The notes under the pieces were generated by a model, which had not been told where the DNA came from, searched no databases, and saw only the letters and a program-made list of their open reading frames with translations. The position numbers and the translations under genes are program-made. A stretch of DNA of 64,000 nucleotides from Mangifera indica. Taxonomy: Eukaryota; Streptophyta; Magnoliopsida; Sapindales; Anacardiaceae. The DNA is taken from contig NC_058155.1 of NCBI RefSeq assembly GCF_011075055.1, forward strand, positions 6,033,537 through 6,097,536. Direction: 5' to 3'. This document shows positions 34,091-47,149 of this stretch, piece by piece; the first letter of the stretch is position 1; each line of letters opens with the position of its first letter.

Positions 34091-37000
34091 ATGGATATGA
34101 TGATGGAAGGTGAAGGTAGTAGTAGCAGCCAGAAGAGAGGAGTTCAAAATCATGGCGATGGCTTCACTAATACTCTCTTTTCTTGGTCTCTTGATGACAT
34201 TCGTAACAAAAATCTTTTCAGTCATAAGGTTTGCTTTCTTTGCTCTTCTTCATTTTCAGTAACTAATAAATTTTAATAAAGAAACTCATATTTTATATTT
34301 ATATCCCTAGGATATACCAGTTAATAATTTTCATTTCACGAAAATGTCAACTGGGTAATAGCTATTGTTCGATGTTATGTTTGTTTGGCTTTTTAATTGT
34401 TACGTTCGGCGTTTCCCTTTTAATCATCTGTAATGTTCAGTTGTCTATGAAAATGGAGCAATGTTTTTAACTGCGGCATTGGCGTTTCCCGCTCATTCTT
34501 GTGTAAATGTTGGGGATGCTCCTCTCTTATTAGTGCAGTGCGGATTTACAAAAAGAAATATTTGTAGTTTGTTTCCTTTTTTTTTATTTTTATTTTTTTG
34601 GCAACGGTTGATCTCATTCAGCAACAAGCTTTAGATGAGATTTCTCTTTACTTTCTAGTGCTTTCATCTTATGTTCAAGTTCATGCTGGCTGAAAATGGC
34701 TTAATTGATATTTTATTACTGAATTGAGTAATTGTTTTATCCCTTTCAGGTGGAAAAAATTCCGGAATCATTTGAATCTGTCACTCAGTATTTGCGGTCA
34801 TTTGTTTATCCTTTGTTAGAAGAAACACGAGCAGAACTGTTTTCACCTATGGAGACCATTTCAAGAGCACCTTATGCTAAGGTGGATGTTTTTAGGCCTC
34901 ATGGATCTCAGTTATTTGATGTTAAGATTGATTACTGGAGGAACAGGTTCAGTAACAATGGTAAAGAGCCTTATAAAACTTTGCCGGGGGATATTTTAAT
35001 TTTAGCAGATGCGAAACCTGAAACTATTTCCGACTTGGAGAGGGTTGGTAGAATGTGGTCTTTTCTATCAGTCATGAAAATCGCTGAGGATGATAATGAT
35101 AGCACTTCTACTTACTTTAAAGTGAAGGCTTCAAAAAGCATCCAGCAGTTTGAATGGAAGAAATCACTGTTTGTGATTTTCTTGGCAAATATTACTACTA
35201 ACAGAAGAATATGGAAATCCTTGAACATGTCTCGAAATTTGAAGATTATCAATGAAGTTTTATGCAGGAATTCTGTGGTAAGTTTTCTGAAGATGATTTA
35301 CTTATACTATACTTATTCTTGCTGACATACATTGTGTAGTTTTTGATTGAGACTTGCATGTTGCATGACAGTTGGAGGAAAGTTGCCAAGTCTGTTCTGA
35401 ACTGAATGGAGGCATCTTATATGAGAAATTTGGTAGTGGTTTATCATCGACATTGAATGATTCGCAATTGAATGCAGTTCTTGCCTGTCTTGATGGAGTG
35501 CGTTGTGATCACAAGTCCTCTGTGCAACTTATATGGGGTCCCCCTGGAACAGGGAAAACTAAAGCTGTTAGTATGCTTCTCTTTACGCTGTTGAAAACAA
35601 AATGCAGAACCCTTACTTGTGCCCCGACGAATGTTGCAATTACAGAAGTTGCTTCTCGTGTTCTGAAGCTGCTGAAAGAATCGATTAAAACTGATGACTA
35701 CGGAAGTGAGACTCTGTTGCTTCCTCTTGGAGATATTCTCTTGTTTGGGAGTAAGGAGAGACTCAAAGTTGGTCAAGAAATAGAAGAAATATATTTGGAT
35801 TATCGCGTTAAAAAGCTTTCAGAGTGTTTTGGTACGCTGACTGGCTGGAGACATTGCTTCTCATCCATGATGGATTTACTTGAAGATTGTGTTTCTCAGT
35901 ATCACATTTTCTTGGAGAATAAATTGATAAAGAAGAGAGAAAGTATTGACAAAAATGAAGTCAAAGAGAATTACAGGAATATGGAAATGGAAGGTGACAA
36001 TGAGGAGTTGAAATCATTTCTTGAATTTGTGAGAGATAGATTTAAACATACTGCCACTCCTCTTAGGAATTGTATATTTATCTTCTGCACTCACATACCC
36101 AAACGTTTCATTTTGGAAAGTAATTTTCAAAATATGATAGCTCTTATCAGTTTACTTGATTCTTTCGAAACTTTGTTGTTTGAAAAAAATGTAGTTTCTG
36201 CCGAGCTACAAGAGATCTTTTCACATTCAGTAGCTGAAGAGTTTTTTTCATCACCTGGGCATAGAAATTACTTGTTGCAGAAAAGGAGAGGTGAATGCCA
36301 TACAGTTTTAAGAAATCTTCAGGATTCCTTTAGTAAACTTAAGTTTCCAAGTGGTATGAACATAGATTCATTAAAAGATTTCTGCTTTAAAACAGCTTCT
36401 GTAATATTTTGCACTGCTTCTAGTTCATTTAATCTGCATTCAGTGGCCATGAAACCACTGAACGTTCTGGTCATTGATGAAGCGGCACAACTAAAAGAAA
36501 GTGAGTCGACAATACCCCTGCAACTGCGGGGCTTAAATCATACTATTCTCATCGGGGATGAGTGCCAATTGCCAGCAACGGTTAAAAGCAAGGTATGGTT
36601 TATGTTATTTCAACCGTTCTGGTGACTTTTTTGTATTTGGCCTTTGCTTTACTTTTTAAGTTCCTTTGTTTGGCTTTTTTTTTTTTTCAGGTTTCTGATG
36701 AAGCTTCCTTCGGGAGAAGCTTATTTGAGAGGCTGAGCTCATTGGGTCGCTCTAAACACCTGCTCAATACACAGTATCGGATGCACCCCTCAATTAGCTA
36801 CTTCCCAAATTCATATTTTTATAACAACCAGATTTGGGATTCTCCTACTGTTAAAAGAAGAATCAACAAAAATGTCTTTTTGCCAAGATCTCCAATATTC
36901 CGTCCATATTCTTTCATCAATATTCTTGAAGGGAGAGAAGAGTTCATTGGCCGTAGCTGGAGAAATATGGTTGAGGTAGCTGTTGTGATGAAAATATTGC

Positions 37001-40000
37001 AGAACCTGTACAAAAGTATGTGCTGTTGGAGTCTCATGTTTATATTACCATTTAAAAAATAAATTAGTTTTTATTTTGTCATCTCTTAGCTTACTCTATA
37101 GCATATCGTTCATTTAAATTCTGATATTCCACTTTGAGAAACAAAACATTGGCTCCATATTGTCAGCTTTTTGATTGATGACTGTATGTCCCAGCGGCTT
37201 AACCTACCTTTCTATAGCAGGCAATTAATGAAACTAGCTTTTTTGAGAATAATTTATGCATTTACATGGCCTTTTATTTCAATTATGCAAATGGAAATCT
37301 AAAAGTGCGGATTTCTTGTTAATATCTAATGCTATATACTGTCAAATTTTTATTGGCTAATATCTCATGCATGTACTAATCTGTATTATGCATCACTTGT
37401 TAAACATGATTGAAGAGAAAGAGTTAAATTAAATAATGAAATCATTATATAAATGACATGAATTGTTTCAACTTGAACAAATTCCAAACATACTTCTATT
37501 GAATCTCCTTATTATATCCATGGTAATTCATAATATGCAGATTGGAATGACTCAAAACAGAAGCTGAGCATTGGCATAGTCTCACCTTACAGTGCTCAAG
37601 TACAAGCAATTGAAAAAAAACTTGGAGGCAAGCATGATGACTCTGATGACTTTACTGTAAAAGTGAAGTCAATTGATGGGTTTCAAGGTGGTGAGGAGGA
37701 CATTATTATAATTTCCACTGTGAGAAGCAACGAAAGTGGATCCATTGGATTCTTGTCCAAGCCACAGAGAATCAATGTTGCACTTACAAGGGCTAGGTAT
37801 ACATGTAAATATTGTATATTGTGTTTTGTTCATTTTACTAACTATAGTGAATAACTACGGTCCCTTTGATACCCTCTAGGCACTGTTTATGGATTTTAGG
37901 GAATGAAAAAACCCTAACTCATGGTGAATCTGTTTGGGAAATCTTAATCAATGATGCTAAGGACCGCTGTTGTTTCTTTAATGCTGATGAAGATAAGGAT
38001 TTGGCCAAAGCTATATTAGAGGCCAAAAAAGAGCTTAATGAATTGCATGAATTGCTGAATGCTGACAGTATACGTTTCAACAATCAAAAGTGGAAGGTAT
38101 ATTGTTTCCTTAGCTATACTTGCTTTGCCAATCAATTTTTCCTACCATGGTTTGTGCTTATATTTGTCAGTGACACTGATTTCTCAGGTTGTTTTTAGTG
38201 ATAACTTCTTGAAATCATTTAAAAGAATGACATCAGACCGGGACAAGAAGTCAGTTATTAACCTTCTAGTGAAACTTTCAACTGGCTGGCGACCTAAGAG
38301 GAGGAACATAGATACTATTTGCAAAAGCTCTTTGCACATTATTAAGCAATTTAAAGTCGCAGGTCTATATACAATTTGCACTGTTGACATAGTAAAGGAG
38401 TCAATGTACATCCAAGTTTTGAAAGTCTGGGATATATTGCCTTTGGAGGATGTTCCAAAATTGGTAAAACGTTTGGATGATATATTTGTTAGGTGCACTA
38501 ATGACTACATCAACCATTGCAAAGAGAAATATATTGAAGGGTATGTCTACTCTTTTCAATTATGCTTCTATTACTGAAGGAAAAAATTTCATTCAGCTTC
38601 ATTTATTTATTTATCTATTATTTTGTTTCTGACCAGGAATTTGGAAGTTCCCAAGACTTGGGCAGTCTCTTCAGAAATCATTCGATTCAAGAATCCTGCT
38701 GACAGTAATAGTGGAAGTGACTTAAGTGGAGCTCCTTTAGACAGTAGGAGTTATGTTGAGAATTCAAATGTGGCTGAAAGTTTGCTTTTAATGAAATTCT
38801 ACTCTTTATCATCAGGTATAGTGAGCCATTTGTTTTCTGACCGTGATGGTGGAGAACTGGACCTTCCATTTGAAGTAACGGATGAACAGTTGGAGATGAT
38901 TCTTTATCCTAGAAGCACCTTTATACTTGGTAGGTCAGGTACAGGGAAAACTACTGTGTTGACCATGAAATTATTTCAGAAAGAAAAACTACATCACATG
39001 GCAACAGAAGGATTCTATGGAGTTCATTATCATAAGCATGTGCATACTACTCAGAAAAATGATGTCGAGAAGGTTATTGGAGAGAAGAAACTAAATAGCT
39101 TGCGCCAACTTTTCGTAACAGTCAGCCCTAAATTGTGTTTTGCTGTAAAGCAACACATTTCTCACTTGAAAAGGTTTGTGGGTTTATTTCATTTAATGTT
39201 AATTATCTTTTCGAACATTTCTTCTCTTCAATTTGATTGAAAACAACATCAGGCATCATGTTTTTATAATCATATTGTTCCGAGTCCATTTAAGAATTGG
39301 GGATAGACATTGAATCATAATAGATATTTTGCATTTGCTGCATGGATGACTGTTAATGGCTAAATGATGTTACTTGTTATGCATGCAGCTTTGCCCTGGG
39401 TGAGAAGTTTATAGGAGAAGGCAGTTTACTAGATATGTATGATATTGATGATGAGGCACAATTCAAAGATATTCCAAATTCTTTTGTAGACATTCCATCT
39501 AAGTCATACCCTCTTGTTTTAACGTATCATAAGTTTTTGATGATGCTGGATGGAACAATCGGCAATTCATATTTTGATAGATTCCATGATGTAAGGAAAC
39601 ACTCTGATACTCTAAGTCAGAGGTTAAGATCAGTTTCCTTATATTCAATTATGAGGACAAAGGAAGTTACTTATGACAGGTTTAGTTTATTTTACTGGCC
39701 ACATTTTAATGGAAAACTAACAAAGAAACTCGATTCTTCAAGGGTTTTCACTGAGATTATATCTTGTATAAAAGGAGGCTTGCAATCCCTGGAGGCTGGT
39801 AATGGTAGACTGAGTCGAGAAGATTTTGTCCTATTATCAAAGGGTAAAGTTTCCACTTTAAGCAGGCGGAAGAGGGAGATGATATATGAGATATTTCAAA
39901 ACTATGAGAAAATGAAGGTGGCAAATGGTGAATTTGATTTGGCTGATCTAGTAAATGATCTTCATCACCGACTTAAAAAGGGAAAATATCAAGGAGGTGA

Positions 40001-42592
40001 AGTTCATTTTGTTTATGTTGATGAGGTGCAAGATCTTACAATGAGTCAAATTGCTCTGTTCAAATATATATGCAAAAATGTGGAAGAGGGATTTGTTTTT
40101 TCTGGTGATACAGCACAAAAAATTGTCAGGGGAGTTGACGTCAAATTTGAAGATATACGATCTCTATTCTACAAGAAGTTTGTAATGGAATCAAGAAGCA
40201 ATGAATATGATGGCAAAGAACAGAAAGGACAACTCTCAAAAATTCTTAATTTGAGCCAGAACTTCCGTACCCATGTAGGTGTCCTAAAGTTAGCTCAAAG
40301 CATCAGTGACCTTCTTTACCGTTTCTTCTATCACTTTGTTGATGTTTTAAACCCTGAGACTAGTATGATATATGGGGAATCTCCAATTTTGCTTAAATCT
40401 GAGAACAATAAAAATGCAATCATACAAATTTTTGGAAAGACTGGAAATGCTGGTGGTGCTGCAGTTGGTTTTGGAGCGGATCAGGTAATATTGGTACGGG
40501 ATGACAATGCTCGGAAGAATATTTCTGACTATGTCAGGAATCAAGCTCTTGTTTTGACAATAGTAGAGAGCAAAGGCCTTGAATTTAAGGTAATTCATTC
40601 TTCCTTAAAAGTCTCTGTTATAGTTGGAGTAATCAACAAAGAGTTTGCTTTTAATATACTGTTCTTCATGCTATTTGTTTAAGTGCTCGTTTAACCTGCT
40701 TTGATCTTAAAATGTATTGGTCATTTATTATCTAATTAGAACTTTAAAACTTGTAAGTTTCAGACTATTTCTCTTAACTGTCATTTTATTTCATCTTCAG
40801 AATAGGTAATGTAAGATAGACATGCAGGTAGTATTATAAAATTGTGACTTCTGGGAACTATTCCTAGTGAAATGTACTATTGATCTTCTATCTATAATAA
40901 AATACTTCCTCAAAATACATGAGGAGGGGATTTGATTACTAAATGCTGCTGAATTGATTGGTCTTAAAAAAAATTTCTTCATTTATCCAAGTTCTTATTC
41001 TATTCATCAGTAACTTTTATGAATCCTAATTTTCTCTTTAATGATTTGAATATTTTCTTTCATAGGATGTATTTTTATACAACTTTTTTGGTTCATCAAA
41101 TCTTAAGAATCAATGGCGAGTGATTTATGAATATATGAAGGAACAAAATTTGCTTGACTCCACATCACCTAGGTCTTTCCCAAGCTTCAATGAAGCTAAA
41201 CACAACATCTTGTGTGCTGAACTGAAGCAACTGTATGTCGCCATCACTCGTACAAGTCAAAGGTTATGGATCTGGGAGGATAATGAGGATGTCTCAAAAC
41301 CTATGTTTGACTATTGGAAGAGGAAATTTCTTGTTCAACTCAAACAGTTGGATGATTCATTTGTACATGCAATGCAAGTTGTGAGCACCCCAGAGGAGTG
41401 GAAATTGAAGGGACTCGAGGTTTATTTTACTTTTCCAAGTTATTTTTATCATCACTGTTATCAATTTCTGTTGGCGTATTTTTAATTGGGAAACCTTTGT
41501 TTCTTGTTCTGTCATATTTTGGGGCACATAACAATATTCTTTTTTATCTTCATCTATCCAATTCTGGTACCCTTTGCCTAGCTGAGCCATTTGACCTTCA
41601 TATCTAGAGTGTCTCATATACACGGCGTAGGAAAAATTGCTGTCATCATTATTTTTATCATTGTAACCATTTGACATTCATATTATGTTGTGGTAGGAGT
41701 GTACATGTTAGGAAGGTTCTAACTTCTTGGTGATGCTGATTGTTTTTTTTTTTTTTCTTTTGTCAATTATTTCTTATTTCCAGCTATTTCATGAATGTAA
41801 TTATGAAATGGCAACTTTATGCTTCGAAAGAGCTAAAGATTTTTACCGGGAGGAAAGGTGTAAAGCTACTGCCCTTAAAGCTGATGCTGACCGCATCCGC
41901 AGTTTAAACCCTGTGGAGGCTAATATCAAACTAAGGCAAGCTGCTATAAAATTCGAAGCTATAAACAATGCTGATTCAGCCGCCAAATGTTTTTATGAGT
42001 TGGGGGAGTATGAAAGAGCTGGTATGAGTTTGATATTGATTATTTGATATGGAATATATCTTGCTGCCTTTATGTGCTGCAATTTTATTGATATACTTCT
42101 TTACTTAATTATAATTACCGTGAAAACTTAGAAATTATCTTTTGTCTCTCCTTTCTGATGGATCACTGCTGATATATTTTGTGACATCTGGATTTGATAA
42201 ATCGGAAACAATAGAGGCATTGATAGAAAATGCAGATGATGAAAAGAGCATTCTGTTGAATGCCCCAGCAGTTGAGGTAATTTCATTTCTTTTTTCACAT
42301 CTGTTGAATGCAGTATGAAGTAATAAGATTAGATTTAGATTTTTTTTTTGTGATTTTGCAGTTGGATGTTCACTTGAATAAACTATTCTTGCGGCAGAAT
42401 AGGAGTACTAAAGGCAAGGCAACAGAGGCGGGACCAGAAGAGAAATTGGATAAGGACAGTAAGGAGGCATTGCAAGTTCATCTAGCCTCTGGTTCCCAGT
42501 GGCCAGAAAATTCTCAGAAGATTGAAAACAAGGGGAAGGGAAAGAAAAAGCCTAAGAGAAAGAACAAGCGAAATGGTAAGCAGAAAAACTAG
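34091..42592 (+). CDS. Helicase B: TRANK1-like protein with SEN1-like and UvrD-like motors
   Basis: Proposed exons: 34091-34228, 34750-35277, 35372-36592, 36691-37015, 37541-37796, 37880-38096, 38188-38540, 38637-39173, 39389-40589, 41066-41419, 41784-42021, 42215-42276 (acceptor uncertain), 42362-42592. Phases agree and no stop is met, giving about 1,890 residues. Motor 1 (SEN1/UPF1 type): GPPGTGKT (about 278), [15 protein letters not shown] (about 589), [37 protein letters not shown]. Motor 2 (UvrD type): [11 protein letters not shown] (about 1110), [40 protein letters not shown]-like helical segment follows ([20 protein letters not shown]), then a lysine-rich tail that could act as a nuclear signal. 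Plant relatives are commonly longer, with a further helical region before the tail; here it seems deleted near 42180. The last base of exon 4 is A instead of G. Likely a nucleic-acid translocase; target unknown. Confidence 0.8.
34285..34558. mobile_element. 274-bp insertion in helicase B intron 1
   Basis: Absent from the same intron in copies A and C. The interrupted sequence AAAGAAA is present on both sides (34278-34284 and 34552-34558), consistent with a 7-bp target duplication. No clear terminal inverted repeats were seen, so the class is unknown. Confidence 0.5.
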
Positions 42593-42842
42593 CAACCAAA
42601 GCTAAGATTTCGCATTTCTGAACTTGATTACCTTATGGTACAAATGGCCAAGTTTGTTAGTCTTTGTGGTTATATAAGAACAAACTGTTATTTTATATTT
42701 TAAATATTTATTGATATTGAATGGTCAGTTTTGTTTCACAAAATTCTGGCAACTGAAAGATACGCAAATGATGATGAAATTCAATCATGACAGCACTCTT
42801 TATAATAAAAAATTCAATACACACTCAATGAATTGAGCCCTG

Positions 42843-43335
42843 GAGTTAGAGAATTTGACTGGTTAAATAACTTGTGAGCTCTTTAAACTGTTAGACATGT
42901 TTTAGGTTGTAAAACCTAGAAGCAAAACCATAATAGACTGTGTCCAAAGTGGACAATATTTTGATAGTGAGCCGAGTTATTAGACCAGAGATATTACAAA
43001 TGGTATTAGAATGACTTCGTATATTCTCTTGAATGATAGTGAGACAAACCTTAGCAAGAACGTTGAGTCCCGTAAAATGGTGTATGTGATATTTTTAGAC
43101 AAATCTCACATCGATAAAACACGAAAGAAATGCTGAGTCTGTCTGTACTCTATCTATATATCTCAATTGGTTAGGGATGAGAGAATTTGATTGGTTAGAT
43201 AGTCTACGAGTTTTTTAAATTATTAGACGAGTTTTGAATTGTAAAACCCAGAAGTAAAACCATAATGGATTGTATGTTTAAAGTAGACAATATCTTGATA
43301 ATGAGTCAAATTATTAAACCAGGGATATTACACGT
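42843..43335. mobile_element. Degenerate TRIM/LTR relic
   Basis: Two direct copies about 340 bp apart (from about 42843 and 43182) share GAGAATTTGA-TGGTTA, TTGTAAAACC-AGAAG, AAAACCATAAT and GACAATAT-TTGATA-TGAG. The first is followed by ACAAATGGTATTAGAATGAC, a degenerate form of the TGGTATCAGAGC primer site. A segment TCTCACATCGAT at about 43106 resembles the LTR edge of plant TRIMs. It is old and non-coding, and its exact ends are not defined. Confidence 0.5.
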
Positions 43336-44134
43336 TATGACCATGTTTTGTCAAAAGTTTCGAGTTAATTCATTCTTTAGCAAAGGCACAACTCTGGAAT
43401 GATATTTTCCCTCTTGTAGAATGTCATATAAGAGTTATCTAATTGTTTATCTCTAACGGAGCCACCATCAAGAACAGGATATACACGGAATGCAGTTTAA
43501 AAGGGCACATTTTGCACCGTTAAGTCACGGCAATGACAACAACGCAAGTTAAATCATTGTACGTCCCGAAATTCAAGGGAATGTGATTGCATCAGTATAA
43601 AGTTGATCGAGAGAGCGCTTTTTTTCCATGTGGTGAAGCTTGACCTTTGAAAAATCGCCTGTGAAAAATAAAGCTAAAATCGAATCTCAGTAAAATTTTG
43701 ACTAAAAAGCTGAAGTGGGTCAAAAATTTGCTGCCAGAAATCGAGTCTTGGGCCCAAGAACAGTGCATGTTGATGATCAACTCAGCCTATGGACATAAAT
43801 TTTCGAGATCAGAAGTGCAACTTGCAACCGTTAAAGCAGTTAAAGCAGCATAACTTGGAAACAAAGCGAACTTTTCTACATAATTATAAAGGGCCAAAAG
43901 ATCAAGCTTTTAATTGAGACATTTCAACAAAGTTAGGTTGGATAAAAAAATCCTACAAGAGAGAAGAAAACAATAGAACTGTGCATAAATTTGATCTTAC
44001 ACAATTATATATCATTATATGATTAGGTAACTTTGAATTACAGATAAAACCAATGGATAAAAGAAACCAGCCTTCCCCTCACCGGGTTTGAAATTGGCCC
44101 GCTTCCCATTATGGAGGATGTAGAAACTTCGTCA

Positions 44135-44330
44135 TTTAAAATGGCTTTGAACGAAGTGGACGAGGATCCCTTGACTACAAATTATGATGCAAAAGTTGCT
44201 TAAGATGGTGCTCATTATTGTAAGGAGAAGTTGAGTTGTGAAGGGTGTTGCTTCAATATAATTAGAAATTATAATATGAAGATTTTTAGTGAATTGGATT
44301 TCACTAAAACTAATATGATAAGCCCAAAAT
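44135..44330 (+). pseudogene. PMEI 3' fragment
   Basis: Translated in frame it gives FKMALNEVDEDPLTTNYDAK, VA-stop, DGAHYCKEKLSCEG and a degraded end with FTKTNM. This equals the last third of the 50.2 kb PMEI protein (FKMALMDLDVDPEAANYDAF...YYCGEQL...ITNKMT). It has an internal TAA, lacks the 5' two thirds, and is not expected to be expressed as protein. Confidence 0.75.
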
Positions 44331-45074
44331 GGTCATTCATCATTTTAAACTGTTGAATATGCATAAATAAAATACGTAATTAATTTAAGGCCAAAAGTTT
44401 TATTCCCATTCAAAGTTTGGTGTATTTTAAAAATTGTTAAAATTCTTAATTAGATTTAAGAGTAAAACCGTCATTTAACAAAAAACTTAAAATAAAATAA
44501 AAATTTTATCACGTTTCTTCTTTTTAATTAAAAGAATTAACAATGTCCTTCCCATAAAAAAGTTTGAAAAGTTAACTTTTTTCCACAAAGTTTTTTTCTT
44601 TTTTCTCTAACAACCCATGCGTTTGTCGGCTCTCTCTCTCTCCATCTTTAGTTTGATTCTAACAAAATTGGCCAAAGTGAATAGCGTTCGGTTGCTCTTT
44701 CCCCAAATAAAGACAAATGATACTTTTCGTTCTTCAACGTTAAACGAATTGTCTCTGTGGCCAAAGATTTACTTTCTCCATGGCTGGACGAAGATAAATC
44801 ATCTTCTTCCAATCATATAGTGACATGGCATTATTTGTACTCCCGTTTATATTTATTATTTGTATACATGATTATATCTGTAGTAATATAATTAGTTGTT
44901 CATTTACTCTAGTAGAATTCCAAGAAAGCAAATTAGAATGGTAATTTCGTCCCGACTTTAGGGGCGTCGTCCTTTTTCACCCTAATGAGGAAGGGATTCC
45001 CCGATAGAAGCAAAGAAGGGGATGAGGACAAGGATGAAAAAAATCCCTACAAATCAAAGACAAATCGAGGACTA

Positions 45075-45350
45075 ATAGTTTAGTTACTATTAGCACGTTA
45101 CATTTTGCTAAACAAATTTATTCATAATTAAAATTTTAGTTATCAGAATAACATTTTCGTTACCACATATTTTCCTCTAAGGGCAACATGGGGCACTAAA
45201 TGGGGGATGAATCTTACCTCTATATTAGTATGTTACATTTTGCCAAACAAATTTATTCCGAATTAAAACTTTAGTTGCCAAAATAACATTTGGTTGCCAC
45301 ATATTTTCCTTTAGCGGGAACATGAAGCGCCTAAAAGGGATGAATTTTTA
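45075..45350. repeat. 135-bp tandem duplication
   Basis: Two diverged copies share GTTACATTTTG-CAAACAAATTTATTC at 45097 and 45232, plus ACCACATATTTTCCT. The sequence is non-coding. Confidence 0.6.
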
Positions 45351-46291
45351 CTCTATTTCGCAATTAAATACTTAATTGTCAAAACAAAATTATTTGAAAA
45401 AAAAAACTAATTATAAAAAATTAATTTTTAGTACTCTATAGTTTCTTTTTTATGGAAAATGTGAGGCATCAAAAAATTAATTCGGGCAACTAAATTAAAT
45501 TTAGTTGTTATAGATGTGTTTTTTCAAATTTTAATTTGTAGTAAAATATAACAACCATAATTTAAAAATAAAATACAAAAAAATAGTAATATGTAGACTA
45601 TCAATTTACCTCTAGTCAAAAATATCACTTTCTCCTAGTGTGAAAAATATCACAAAACCTTCTAGTAGACGCTTGCATTATTCTGATCAAAATCACAATT
45701 TCAAACCACAAATCACACTATAGATTGACCAAAAAATATTTATCTATCAACTAACGACCAATTTCAACTATAAAAATGTGATATTTATAAGCAAAATTTG
45801 ATAACTTAAACTGAAATACAAAACATTATATCTCTCAAAAATATTTTATTTTCTAATCAAATTTAGAATTTCGAACCACAAATCACACCTTAAACTAATA
45901 AAAAACAATTTTCATCAACTAACAACCAATTTTAACCTCAAAATGTGACATTCATACCAAAAGTTAAAAAGTTAAATTAATGTGCAATACATCACCATCA
46001 ATTTTAGAATAAACAATTAAATCACATAGTAATAACCTTAGAACCCATTTTAAGCTCAATTTTGAAAAGATATTGAGTGAATTTTAGTAATTAAAAAAAA
46101 AAAAAACAACAACAACAATGGATTGTAGTTCGAATGTAGGTAGGAGAGATTTTGTTGGTACAAAATTTTTTATCTAGGTCAATAATGATCAAACCTACAT
46201 TTTCTTAACTATATTCATATAATCTTTAAAGTGTTGGTGAAATTCTAGTAATAATTATTGCAATAAAAAATATGGATCATATATACTTATA

Positions 46292-46456
46292 GAGCAATAT
46301 TATATGTATCCATTTTGAGTACATAATTATGTACATACTTATATATATCGTCACATGATTGGGTATTATTTTATCTTTAATTATGTACACACTTATATAT
46401 GTCGTCATATAAATGTACATATTTATATACTCAAAATAGATGTATATAGTTTTATT
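46292..46456. mobile_element. Palindromic MITE, copy 5
   Basis: Same family as the copy at 760: it begins GAGCAATATTATATGTATCC and ends ATGTATATAGTTTTATTG. The middle has an internal repeat of GTACATACTTATATAT. Confidence 0.5.
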
Positions 46457-47149
46457 GAAAGAACAAATTCAAAATGTTTGTTAAAATTTGGAAGCGTTAT
46501 GGTATCTTGTAAGCATTTTGTGGCATGCATTTTAATTCATTACTTGTTTGTTTGTCTTATTTTAATATATAGTTATCAATAACAAATTTTTATCCATTAA
46601 AAATTTGCAAATTAAGGCAAATATTTTAAAAAAACTTCCTATGTTATTATTTTATAATGACTTTACATGGTAAGTCCAAAAAACCTTCTAAATACAACCC
46701 AAAACTTTATTTGCAGTTGCTTTTCTAGGATTCTGCATTAAATAGTCAATACACCTAGACCTGGCCACGGTTCGAAACCGTCGGTTCACGATTCGAAAAT
46801 ATAAGGACCCTGAACCGAAACCGTAACAGGACGGTTCGTCCACGGTTCGAAATCACCGGTTCCGGTTCATGGCCCCGGTTTGGAACCGACGATTTCGGTT
46901 CGGAACCAATGGTTTTGGTTCGGAACCGACGGTTTCGATTCGAAATCGATATTGAACCGTCAATTCTAATACATGATCTTGATTTAATTTTTAAATTATT
47001 AATTACAATAATTAAAATTTAAAAGAAAGGCTTGGACTTAATTTTTCAATTAAGCTTCCTACGTATCTTCTTGGGGTTTAGAAGAATCAAAGCCTACATA
47101 GTTCTCTTACCTTTGCATATCTAATAGCTGGCAGTACCCCCTTACCTTA

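Larger units (their letters stand above)
43336..46755. other. Gene-poor stretch between helicase B and the intact hAT
   Basis: Apart from the PMEI relic, a 135-bp repeat and a MITE, nothing is supported. A segment from 44394 (AAGGCCAAAAGTTTTATTCCCATTCAAAG) resembles the left arm of the fold-back element at 31409 but is diverged, and no right arm was found. The short open frame at 44617-44820 lies in that segment and has no domain. From about 46500 the sequence matches the upstream region of the PMEI genes. Confidence 0.5.

Noticed and set aside
35444..35776. Antisense frame of 110 codons opposite helicase B, also seen at 17476 and 61079
   Set aside because: Present only because the sense helicase sequence is conserved; no own domain and no promoter evidence.
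38188..42592. The UvrD-like part as a separate gene
   Set aside because: Intron phases join exon 6 to exon 7 cleanly, no start codon or promoter signal is evident, and family members carry both motors; transcript data could still change this.
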